DNA from: Petrosia ficiformis
Lineage: Eukaryota > Porifera > Demospongiae > Haplosclerida > Petrosiidae
Direction: 5' to 3'
Length of the DNA: 64,000 nucleotides
Assembly (NCBI GenBank): GCA_947044365.1
Contig: OX345648.1
Span: forward strand, 1,563,501-1,627,500
The notes under the pieces are model-generated. The model saw only the letters and a list, made by a program, of their open reading frames with translations. It did not search any database and was not told where the DNA came from. Below, piece by piece: positions 40,301 through 54,300 of this stretch (the first letter of the stretch is position 1; each line of letters opens with the position of its first letter). Both the position numbers and the translations under genes were made by a program.

Positions 40301-42321
40301 CAAAAGGCTCTTGCCCCTTCATTCTTGAGAATCTTTCTGAAAGCATCAGGTATGTTTTTATAAGTCTCCTGACCAGCACGAGCTTTAACCTGATATAAAT
40401 AGATAGATAGATAGATAGATAGATAAAATGTAATTGTTTAATCATTAGGCTACTTGGATGTGGTCTTCTTGATGGCCCAATAAGTAAGCAAGTAGTCATT
40501 GATACAAGTACCAATGTGAGATTTATCAATAATTATTGTGATATCTAATACCAATCCAATTAATGTTGTTTCAGTTAACTATAACCATGCTCCCTTTTAG
40601 TAAGGCTTTGTGACTTTTATTGGAAATTTTCATTTTCAAACAGTTAGTCCCTTTCTGTTGTCATGGTATGACTATAATCATTTTATTGTGTTCACCTGTA
40701 ATCTTGTTTTAATAACATCAGCTGGAGTACATAAATATGCAGCTGGAACGCCTGTGAAAATATATATCATTGAAATGTAATGTATGAAAAATACACCATA
40801 CATGTACATTTATGTGTAAATATAAAACAATTTATGATGTTGTAATACACTATATTACACTTTATGACAATGTATGATGTTGTATTACATTATATTACAC
40901 TTTATGACAATGTATGATGCTGTATTACACTACACTACACTTTATGATAATGTATGATGCTGTATTACACTATATTACACTTTATGACAATGTATGATGC
41001 TGTATTACACTATATTACACTTTATGACAATGTACATGTATGATTGTATTACACTTATGACAATATATGCTATCTTTTGACAGTACATGACAGTTGTGTG
41101 ATACTGTATGACACTGCATGACAGTGTACATGTATGATACTATATAACATACATGTATGATTATGAATTAACCAATATTAATTTTAATACTTTGCTGGAC
41201 AAGAAGTAATAATCAATGAATTTAAAGTTGTTGTATATTATATTAGTTAATATCATACCAGCTCCCATGGCAGAGGCGAAGAGAGATAATGGTCCATTGT
41301 ATCCATTCTCATCAGCTGTGGCTAGTTTCAAATGAGCGTAGGTTGGAAAATATATTCCAGAGAATGGTATGTCACGCATGAGACAAGCAGAAGCACCCTA
41401 AATAAATAGATAGATAGCTAGCTAGATAGAATGTGTGTATACAAATGAGTTATTTTAAAATTTTGCAATTATGTATGTAATGTTGGAATGCATGTACATG
41501 TATGAATGATGAATCGATGTACATGTACATGTACAAGTAAATGTACATGTATAAGTGGATCAACAAATACATTTACAAGTACATGTATAATTATGTATGG
41601 ATCAACAAATACATGTACATGTACATGTATATGTACAAGTATATGTACATGTATATGTGGATCAACAAATACTTTTACAAGAACATATATAATTATGTAT
41701 GGATCAACAAATACATGTACATGTACATGTACAAGTATATGTACATGTATATGTATGGATCAACAAATACATGTACATGTGTTCTCAGTTTGTTTGTATG
41801 GTTGCATGTATGGTTGCATGAATGGATAAATGAATGGATGTGGATACAGTGTAGACAGAGAGAAGAATAGATGAATGGATGAATTATTAGAGATGAATGA
41901 ATGGGGAAGGATCATGGATGTACATGTACAAGCACATAGTATATGTAAGGATCAACAAATACATATGTACATATTCATGTACATGTACATACATGTAGCT
42001 GATCAACCATACTTGCATAAACTGTATAAAAAATAATAAAATTTATCAGACAATGTCCTGTATGACTGGCTGTTTCCACACCACAACAAATCTACAATGT
42101 ACAATGTAAATGGTGGCTGCTTATTTTCCAAGTCATGGTCAATCACTGACATAGGAATCAAACCCACAACCACACAAACCCATCAGCACTTTTCATTACT
42201 GAAGTATTCAGTACCACTCGTACAGTATACATTGTGGATGAAGTTAGTTGACGAAAGTGGCTACCAGCATTTTCAATTTCCTCTTACAGCTATATTATAT
42301 ACATAATTATATATATTATAT

Positions 42322-42380
<59 letters not shown>

Positions 42381-45300
42381 CACACATGTATGTATAATCA
42401 TATAATCATGTACAGTGTACGTATATTTAATACATATTACATACATGTATATGCATGTACATGTAATATATAATTATACATGTATAATTACATATTTATG
42501 TTAGACCAACTGTACTCTAACTTGGCTGAGAGTACAGAGTTGGCTGTACTCTATATACTCTTCCTATGATGATAATGGATGGACTGAAGAGTAATTCATC
42601 GCCAATAATTGAAACTTTTTCTGGCTTATAACATGTTAAAAAAAAAAAAGTACAGCTAGTAACCATGGTAACATACTATATAATACATTTAGATACTGTA
42701 CCTTATATAATCCTCTGAATCCTAATTCTTTAACTACATGTACTGCACTAGCTCTTACTCCTCCCATTTCTCCAGCAACTTGAAGTCTAATTTTAACAAT
42801 CTCTAATGGATTAGTGAACATCACTTGACACATACCACCCTAAGAGAGAGAGGAAGAAAGATGAGGAGGAGGAGATTAGAAGGAGAAGAGAAGAGGAAGT
42901 GGAAAAGAAGAGAAAAGGAAGAGGAAGAGGAGGAGGAGATTAGAAGGAGAAGAGAAGAGAAGAGGAAGTGGAAGAGAAGAGGAAGAGGAAGAGGAGAAGA
43001 GGTGGAAGAGAAGAGGGGTTATTAAGAGTCATGACCTAGTGGGTTAGTTCCATGGCCATGTACAGTGTGGGTTAATAAGTACAGTAACCCTACAATGAGG
43101 TTAATTATTAAGAAGAGTCATGACATAGTGAGTTAGTTCCACAGCTGTGTACAGTGTGGTTCAAAACCTTCTTGACACACCATTTTTAAGAAAATTTCAC
43201 AAACTATTTCACTGTCATAAGGTTAGTACATGATTGTACTGTAACTTGATGATGAAGAAATGGATTGAAACTTCACACACACACACAAAAGTAACTAAAA
43301 TTGTCCTTCCAAACTGAAGTTACGAAAAATTCTGAAGTCGAGATGAACACGAATGAACACGAATGTTCTAAAAGGAGTAAATTAAAGATTGTTCACACCC
43401 ACTTTGTCATAACTTCAGTTTGGAATGACCAACAATCTTTTTACCTGTAACATTTTCATATTTTGTCCTCAAATCCAATGGTTCAGTATCGAGTTACAGT
43501 ATAATCATGTATTAACCTTATGATATTAAACTATACACTATATTACATATACATTGAGTTACAGTATAATCATGTATTAACCTTATGATATTAAACTATA
43601 CACTATATTACATATACATTGAGTTACAGTATAATCATGTATTAACCTTATGATATTAAACTATACACTATATTACATATACATTGAGTTACAGTATAAT
43701 CATGTATTAACCTTATGATATTAAACTATACACTATATTACATATACATTGAGTTACAGTATAATCATGTATTAACCTTATGACATTAAACTATACACTA
43801 TATTACATATAAATTATTGAGTTACAGTATAATCATGTACATGCATTAACCTTATGACATTAAACTATACACTATAAAGTCATCATATCCTAATTTTGAG
43901 GTCATCAAGAATGTGAAAAGACTTTAATTGCCTCTCGTAGGATTTCAAATTTTGTTAGTTTTGTGTATGAAAAAGAGATTTTAAAAGCATTTATTAATTT
44001 TCTCTAATGGGCTAACTATTTTCAGTCACTTACTGTGCCTCCAGCGATAATCTCTCTATATAATGGAAGAGTCCCATCAATAGATCTCAAGGTATCACGC
44101 ATGAAATCGTTAGCTGTGAGTTTGATAGCTTTCTCTGGAGAGACTCCAACCAGTTGAGGTAAAAGACCTAATGAATAGATATTTGATAATCTGAATATCT
44201 CAATAACAATACATGTAAGTACTGGTACCAGAGGTTTTGATACGTTTTGAAGCATGGGCCAAATTGGCTCAACAATGGTTAGTGTGTGTTCCATTTATTT
44301 TGAGCCAATTAACAAAGAGTTAATGCTGTTAGTGATAATATAATCATAATTAACTGTGCCATCTGGTCCAAGGAGAGAGCTGTGCAGTGCACATATGAGC
44401 TCTTTTGGGCCAATGGTGTGCTATATGAGCTTATCAAAAACACTGATGTGTACTGTATAATTAGATTCTAATGTAATATAAGATACTCCTGAGTTCTGAC
44501 CTCTATAAAGTCCAAAGAACCCTTCGAATCTGAGAACTTTAAAGAAACAATCGAAACTGTTCTTGTACATAATTTCTCCAGCAAGAGATCCTCTCTGGTT
44601 CTGAAGTCTTGTCTTAACCAGATCGATAGGATATACAGCAGTGGCTCCAGTAGCTGTTGAGTGAAAATATTTGTAATTAATAATCATTTCTTAACAAGAA
44701 TATGAACTTTGTATCAGCTGAAGAAAGCACTTGGGCAGATATGTTGTAAGTTTTCAGAATTTATGTAGAAATACATGATGTTACAGGAGATGTAGAAAAG
44801 AAAGACACCAGAGGCAATGGAAATGAGAGTTGCCTCAGGTAGGATTCGAACCCACGACACTCTGTACTCCAGACAGATGCCCTACTAACTAGCTACCAAG
44901 GCAGCCCAGCTGCCAGGGTCCGAATCAAACATCTCATACACCTGTATAAACAGGCTAACTTAACACTTGGTTTCATGTACAGTCTAAAGAATAGGTATTG
45001 CAGTAAAGGATGTTTATACACATGTAAGTTGTGTTCTAGAATAAAACATTCGTTGGCACAATTTCTTACATGTATATGGAAGTTTCTATGAATAAAATTA
45101 GTCACGGCTTCATCGCTCATTAGCTCCTGATGGTACCTTTGATGTTAAGTGGCATTGTACATGTACTACAATGTATTTTGTGAAGAGTGGTTGTCCCGAA
45201 GGTTATCAGGACATGTGGACAAGTGCCTATTTTGAGCCATGCTGATATATGTACTTATAGTATTACAAATCTGTACTCATTAATAATAATTTAATTACCT

Positions 45301-48300
45301 CCTGCTATTCCACCAAGAGCAAACCGATACACATTCTCTGCAACTGCCAGAAAAGCACTCTTACCAAAAGATTTCTATACAACAATAAATTATAGATACA
45401 AATGTGTGTATATATATATATATATAAATACATGTATGTGTGTGTGTGTGTGTGTTTATGCATATGTATGTATGTGTACACGAACAAGTACATGTATTAG
45501 TTAGTATTTAGTAACTTAGTATGTGTGCGAGTGTGTGTACATGTATGTATTATACATGTGTTTATACATGTATACATGTATACATATATATTATATATAC
45601 AATATATGTCAATAAAAAGTCACCATACAGTACAGTAATTACTCCGTAGTTTCATTATCACACTACAGTAGTTCAACAGTAGTTTTGACAGTAATTGCAA
45701 TACTTGTCAATTCAACACTACAGTAGTGAGACAGTAATTACTATACTATACTGACAGTAGAACTAAGGTAATTACTGTTACTGTATGATGACATTTTATT
45801 GACATATACTGTACATATATGTACATGTACATGTATAATTGTACATGTACATGTACATTGTATGTATACATGTATATATAATATTATATACATATAATTA
45901 TATATATGTATATATATGTGTACATGTAACATGTATATATACATGTATATTAGTATTTGAACCTTTGATTCAATTTCTTTCTCATTTGGAGATGATGCGG
46001 AAGGTTTTGCCACTTCATGAGGCCAGGGAAGTAATTTTCTAAACTCATCCATATCAATATTACTACATGTATAGAATGTGTAATGCCAAGTGAAGATTGA
46101 AAGTACATGTACTGTATTATAGTTCAGTTAGTAGCTGTACTTACCCAGTAGGATGATCTATACTACACAATTCAAATAATAGAGATACTTGTAATGGAGT
46201 TATTTGAGGATATTTCTGAGACTCTCTTAATAACTGAACTATATGAAGAATATGAAAGTAAAAATACCATTTAGAGATAAATGAAATGTGAATTGATGTA
46301 TGATACACTTGTCTAGTGTCATTCCTAGCCACACCTAGGGATGAGACTAACACTTGTTAGCAAGACAAACCACATGATCTAACAACTAGTATATTCCATT
46401 CCTGTTCAACCTTGTCTCTGAAACCTAACAAACTACATGTACTTTAAGCCTACACGCCTGAACTCTCATCATGATTGATGGCTTCCTAGAGTATTTCATA
46501 ACAAGTACTATTCTTGTTCATGTTGCTGTTTCCACTGAGATTAGCATCATTAGATTAAGAAAAGAGACTGGAGCAACCCAACAACCTCAACATTTATTGA
46601 ACATGAATACTACACAGCTAGATTATACAAGTGATGACATGGCAGGAAAACTAGTTTCAAGGTACTCTGAAAGTTGAGCTAAATCTGTCAAACGAGTCAT
46701 CAATCTTTGTCCCAGTTTCAAACATAACATGATGTACACAAAGGTGTGGAAACATTGAGCCAACTACTGGACATTTTCCACAGTCTTGTCCTGCTCCCCA
46801 TATACTTTGTAATTCATTATTAAATAATGTTTTGTATGACTGGCTGTTTCCACACCACTGGATGTACATGTATACATACCATACCTTGTGTAGCTTTTCC
46901 TTCATGATCACAAACAGCCTGTACAACATTTCTGAATAAAGCCAAATTTCCTAACATTTGATTGAATGCCTTAAAATACGGATAGCTTACCCGTCTACCA
47001 GTAGAACCACCAGCTACCTGTGTGTATGTACATGTAATATATAACAGTACATGTACATGTAATATATAACAGTACATGTAGACATAACATATGCACATAA
47101 TTCATATTATACATGTATATACATATACATGTACATGTACATGTATAACAGTACCTGTAAACATATATATATAATTTAGTTTACCAGTAGGCACAGCAAT
47201 AAACACATTGAGATGATACATATACATGTACATGTACATGTATAACAGTACCTGTAAACATATATATATAATTTAGTTTACCAGTAGGCACAGCAATAAA
47301 CACATTTAGATGATACATATACATGTACATGTACATGTATAACAGTACCTGTAAACATATATATATAATTTAGTTTACCAGTAGGCACAGCAATAAACAC
47401 ATTTAGATGATACATATACATGTACATGTACATGTATAACAGTACCTGTAAACATATATATATAATTTAGTTTACCAGTAGGCACAGCAATAAACACATT
47501 TAGATGATACATATACATGTACATGTATAACAGTACCTGTAAACATATATATATAATTTAGTTTACCAGTAGGCACAGCAATAAACACATTTAGATGATA
47601 CATATACATGTACATGTACATGTATAACAGTACCTGTAAACATATATATATAATTTAGTTTACCAGTAGGCACAGCAATAAACACATTTAGATGATACAA
47701 GTGTATATGTACATCATGTACATGTACACATAACATATGCACATAATTTATATTATACATGTATATACACTTATAACATATACATGTACATGTACATGTA
47801 TAATAGTACCTGTAAACATATATATATAATTTAGTTTACCAGTAGGCACAGCAATAAACACATTGAGATGATACATATACATGTACATGTACATGTATAA
47901 CAGTACCTGTAAACATATATATATAATTTAGTTTACCAGTAGGCACAGCAATAAACACATTGAGATGATACATATACATGTACATGTACATGTATAACAG
48001 TACCTGTAAACATATATATATAATTTAGTTTACCAGTAGGCACAGCAATAAACACATTTAGATGATACATATACATGTACATGTACATGTATAACAGTAC
48101 CTGTAAACATATATATATAATTTAGTTTACCAGTAGGCACAGCAATAAACACATTGAGATGATACATATACATGTACATGTACATGTATAACAGTACCTG
48201 TAAACATATATATATAATTTAGTTTACCAGTAGGCACAGCAATAAACACATTTAGATGATACATATACATGTACATGTATAACAGTACCTGTAAACATAT

Positions 48301-51300
48301 ATATATAATTTAGTTTACCAGTAGGCACAGCAATAAACACATTGAGATGATACATATACATGTACATGTACATGTATAACAGTACCTGTAAACATATATA
48401 TATAATTTAGTTTACCAGTAGGCACAGCAATAAACACATTTAGATGATACATATACATGTACATGTACATGTATAACAGTACCTGTAAACATATATATAT
48501 AATTTAGTTTACCAGTAGGCACAGCAATAAACACATTTAGATGATACATATACATGTACATGTACATGTATAACAGTACCTGTAAACATATATATATAAT
48601 TTAGTTTACCAGTAGGCACAGCAATAAACACATTTAGATGATACATATACATGTACATGTACATGTATAACAGTACCTGTAAACATATATATATAATTTA
48701 GTTTACCAGTAGGCACAGCAATAAACACATTTAGATGATACATATACATGTACATGTACATGTATAACAGTACCTGTAAACATATATATATAATTTAGTT
48801 TACCAGTAGGCACAGCAATAAACACATTTAGATGATACATATACATGTACATGTACATGTATAACAGTACCTGTAAACATATATATATAATTTAGTTTAC
48901 CAGTAGGCACAGCAATAAACACATTGAGATGATACATATACATGTACATGTACATGTATAACAGTACCTGTAAACATATATATATAATTTAGTTTACCAG
49001 TAGGCACAGCAATAAACACATTGAGATGATACATATACATGTACATGTACATGTATAACAGTACCTGTAAACATATATATATAATTTAGTTTACCAGTAG
49101 GCACAGCAATAAACACATTGAGATGATACATATACATGTACATGTACATGTATAACAGTACCTGTAAACATATATATATAATTTAGTTTACCAGTAGGCA
49201 CAGCAATAAACACATTTAGATGATACATATACATGTACATGTACATGTATAACAGTACCTGTAAACATATATATATAATTTAGTTTACCAGTAGGCACAG
49301 CAATAAACACATTTAGATGATACATATACATGTACATGTACATGTATAACAGTACCTGTAAACATATATATATAATTTAGTTTACCAGTAGGCACAGCAA
49401 TAAACACATTGAGATGATACATATACATGTACATGTACATGTATAACAGTACCTGTAAACATATATATATAATTTAGTTTACCAGTAGGCACAGCAATAA
49501 ACACATTTAGATGATACATATACATGTACATGTACATGTATAACAGTACCTGTAAACATATATATATAATTTAGTTTACCAGTAGGCACAGCAATAAACA
49601 CATTTAGATGATACATATACATGTACATGTATAACAGTACCTGTAAACATATATATATAATTTAGTTTACCAGTAGGCACAGCAATAAACACATTTAGAT
49701 GATACATGTACATGTACATGTATAACAGTACCTGTAAACATATATATATAATTTAGTTTACCAGTAGGCACAGCAATAAACACATTTAGATGATACATAT
49801 ACATGTACATGTACATGTATAACAGTACCTGTAAACATATATATATAATTTAGTTTACCAGTAGGCACAGCAATAAACACATTGAGATGATACATATACA
49901 TGTACATGTATAACAGTACCTGTAAACATATATATATAATTTAGTTTACCAGTAGGCACAGCAATAAACACATTTAGATGATACATATACATGTACATGT
50001 ATAACAGTACCTGTAAACATATATATATAATTTAGTTTACCAGTAGGCACAGCAATAAACACATTTAGATGATACATATACATGTACATGTACATGTATA
50101 ACAGTACCTGTAAACATATATATATAATTTAGTTTACCAGTAGGCACAGCAATAAACACATTGAGATGATACATATACATGTACATGTACATGTATAACA
50201 GTACCTGTAAACATATATATATAATTTAGTTTACCAGTAGGCACAGCAATAAACACATTTAGATGATACATATACATGTACATGTACATGTATAACAGTA
50301 CCTGTAAACATATATATATAATTTAGTTTACCAGTAGGCACAGCAATAAACACATTTAGATGATACATATACATGTACATGTACATGTATAACAGTACCT
50401 GTAAACATATATATATAATTTAGTTTACCAGTAGGCACAGCAATAAACACATTTAGATGATACATATACATGTACATGTACATGTATAACAGTACCTGTA
50501 AACATATATATATAATTTAGTTTACCAGTAGGCACAGCAATAAACACATTTAGATGATACATATACATGTACATGTACATGTATAACAGTACCTGTAAAC
50601 ATATATATATAATTTAGTTTACCAGTAGGCACAGCAATAAACACATTGAGATGATACATATACATGTACATGTACATGTATAACAGTACCTTTAAACATA
50701 TATATATAATTTAGTTCACCAGTAGGCACAGCAATAAACACATTGAGATGATACATATACATGTACATGTACATGTATAACAGTACCTGTAAACATATAT
50801 ATATAATTTAGTTTACCAGTAGGCACAGCAATAAACACATTTAGATGATACATATACATGTACATGTACATGTATAACAGTACCTGTAAACATATATATA
50901 TAATTTAGTTTACCAGTAGGCACAGCAATAAACACATTTAGATGATACATATACATGTACATGTACATGTATAACAGTACCTGTAAACATATATATATAA
51001 TTTAGTTTACCAGTAGGCACAGCAATAAACACATTGAGATGATACATATACATGTACATGTACATGTATAACAGTACCTGTAAACATATATATATAATTT
51101 AGTTTACCAGTAGGCACAGCAATAAACACATTTAGATGATACATATACATGTACATGTACATGTATAACAGTACCTGTAAACATATATATATAATTTAGT
51201 TTACCAGTAGGCACAGCAATAAACACATTGAGATGATACATATACATGTACATGTACATGTATAACAGTACCTGTAAACATATATATATAATTTAGTTTA

Positions 51301-54300
51301 CCAGTAGGCACAGCAATAAACACATTTAGATGATACATATACATGTACATGTACATGTATAACAGTACCTGTAAACATATATATATAATTTAGTTTACCA
51401 GTAGGCACAGCAATAAACACATTGAGATGATACATATACATGTACATGTACATGTATAACAGTACCTGTAAACATATATATATAATTTAGTTTACCAGTA
51501 GGCACAGCAATAAACACATTTAGATGATACATATACATGTACATGTATAACAGTACCTGTAAACATATATATATAATTTAGTTTACCAGTAGGCACAGCA
51601 ATAAACACATTTAGATGATACATATACATGTACATGTACATGTATAACAGTACCTGTAAACATATATATATAATTTAGTTTACCAGTAGGCACAGCAATA
51701 AACACATTGAGATGATACATATACATGTACATGTACATGTATAACAGTACCTGTAAACATATATATATAATTTAGTTTACCAGTAGGCACAGCAATAAAC
51801 ACATTTAGATGATACAAGTGTATATGTACATCATGTACATGTACACATAACATATGCACATAATTTATATTATACATGTATATACACTTATAACATATAC
51901 ATGTACATGTACATGTATAATAGTACCTGTAAACATATATATATAATTTAGTTTACCAGTAGGCACAGCAATAAACACATTGAGATGATACATATACATG
52001 TACATGTACATGTATAACAGTACCTGTAAACATATATATATAATTTAGTTTACCAGTAGGCACAGCAATAAACACATTGAGATGATACATATACATGTAC
52101 ATGTACATGTATAACAGTACCTGTAAACATATATATATAATTTAGTTTACCAGTAGGCACAGCAATAAACACATTGAGATGATACATATACATGTACATG
52201 TACATGTATAACAGTACCTGTAAACATATATATATAATTTAGTTTACCAGTAGGCACAGCAATAAACACATTGAGATGATACATATACATGTACATGTAC
52301 ATGTATAACAGTACCTGTAAACATATATATATAATTTAGTTTACCAGTAGGCACAGCAATAAACACATTTAGATGATACATATACATGTACATGTACATG
52401 TATAACAGTACCTGTAAACATATATATATAATTTAGTTTACCAGTAGGCACAGCAATAAACACATTTAGATGATACATATACATGTACATGTACATGTAT
52501 AACAGTACCTGTAAACATATATATATAATTTAGTTTACCAGTAGGCACAGCAATAAACACATTTAGATGATACATATACATGTACATGTACATGTATAAC
52601 AGTACCTGTAAACATATATATATAATTTAGTTTACCAGTAGGCACAGCAATAAACACATTGAGATGATACATATACATGTACATGTACATGTATAACAGT
52701 ACCTGTAAACATATATATATAATTTAGTTTACCAGTAGGCACAGCAATAAACACATTTAGATGATACATATACATGTACATGTACATGTATAACAGTACC
52801 TTTAAACATATATATATAATTTAGTTTACCAGTAGGCACAGCAATAAACACATTTAGATGATACATATACATGTACATGTACATGTATAACAGTACCTGT
52901 AAACATATATATATAATTTAGTTTACCAGTAGGCACAGCAATAAACACATTTAGATGATACATATACATGTACATGTACATGTATAACAGTACCTGTAAA
53001 CATATATATATAATTTAGTTTACCAGTAGGCACAGCAATAAACACATTGAGATGATACAAGTGTATATGTACATCATGTACATGTACACATAACATATGC
53101 ACATAATTTATATTATACATGTATATACACTTATAACATATACATGTACATGTACATGTATAATAGTACCTGTAAACATATATATATAATTTAGTTTACC
53201 AGTAGGCACAGCAATAAACACATTTAGATGATACATATACATGTACATGTATAACAGTACCTGTAAACATATATATATAATTTAGTTTACCAGTAGGCAC
53301 AGCAATAAACACATTTAGATGATACATATACATGTACATGTATAACAGTACCTGTAAACATATATATATAATTTAGTTTACCAGTAGGCACAGCAATAAA
53401 CACATTGAGATGATACATATACATGTACATGTACATGTATAACAGTACCTGTAAACATATATATATAATTTAGTTTACCAGTAGGCACAGCAATAAACAC
53501 ATTTAGATGATACATATACATGTACATGTACATGTATAACAGTACCTGTAAACATATATATATAATTTAGTTTACCAGTAGGCACAGCAATAAACACATT
53601 TAGATGATACATATACATGTACATGTACATGTATAACAGTACCTGTAAACATATATATATAATTTAGTTTACCAGTAGGCACAGCAATAAACACATTTAG
53701 ATGATACATATACATGTACATGTACATGTATAACAGTACCTGTAAACATATATATATAATTTAGTTTACCAGTAGGCACAGCAATAAACACATTTAGATG
53801 ATACATATACATGTACATGTACATGTATAACAGTACCTGTAAACATATATATATAATTTAGTTTACCAGTAGGCACAGCAATAAACACATTTAGATGATA
53901 CATATACATGTACATGTACATGTATAACAGTACCTGTAAACATATATATATAATTTAGTTTACCAGTAGGCACAGCAATAAACACATTGAGATGATACAT
54001 ATACATGTACATGTACATGTATAACAGTACCTGTAAACATATATATATAATTTAGTTTACCAGTAGGCACAGCAATAAACACATTGAGATGATACATATA
54101 CATGTACATGTACATGTATAACAGTACCTGTAAACATATATATATAATTTAGTTTACCAGTAGGCACAGCAATAAACACATTTAGATGATACATATACAT
54201 GTACATGTACATGTATAACAGTACCTGTAAACATATATATATAATTTAGTTTACCAGTAGGCACAGCAATAAACATATTTAGATGATACATATACATGTA

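Larger units (their letters stand above)
39669..42010. repeat. Segmental duplication, copy 2 (partner 1-2600)
   Basis: Inside the intact carrier gene. Includes exons 41259-41397, 40696-40751 and 40287-40389. It lacks the pogo-like insertion of copy 1 and carries an additional ACATGT-rich stretch at 39780-39910. Confidence 0.93.

Noticed and set aside
42825..43025. Arg/Glu-rich protein frame
   Set aside because: It is a product of the polypurine repeat and overlaps a carrier splice acceptor.
47563..53120. Three identical 65-codon - strand frames in the minisatellite
   Set aside because: They arise wherever the long variant unit occurs. 97 bp is not a multiple of three and there is no start context or domain.
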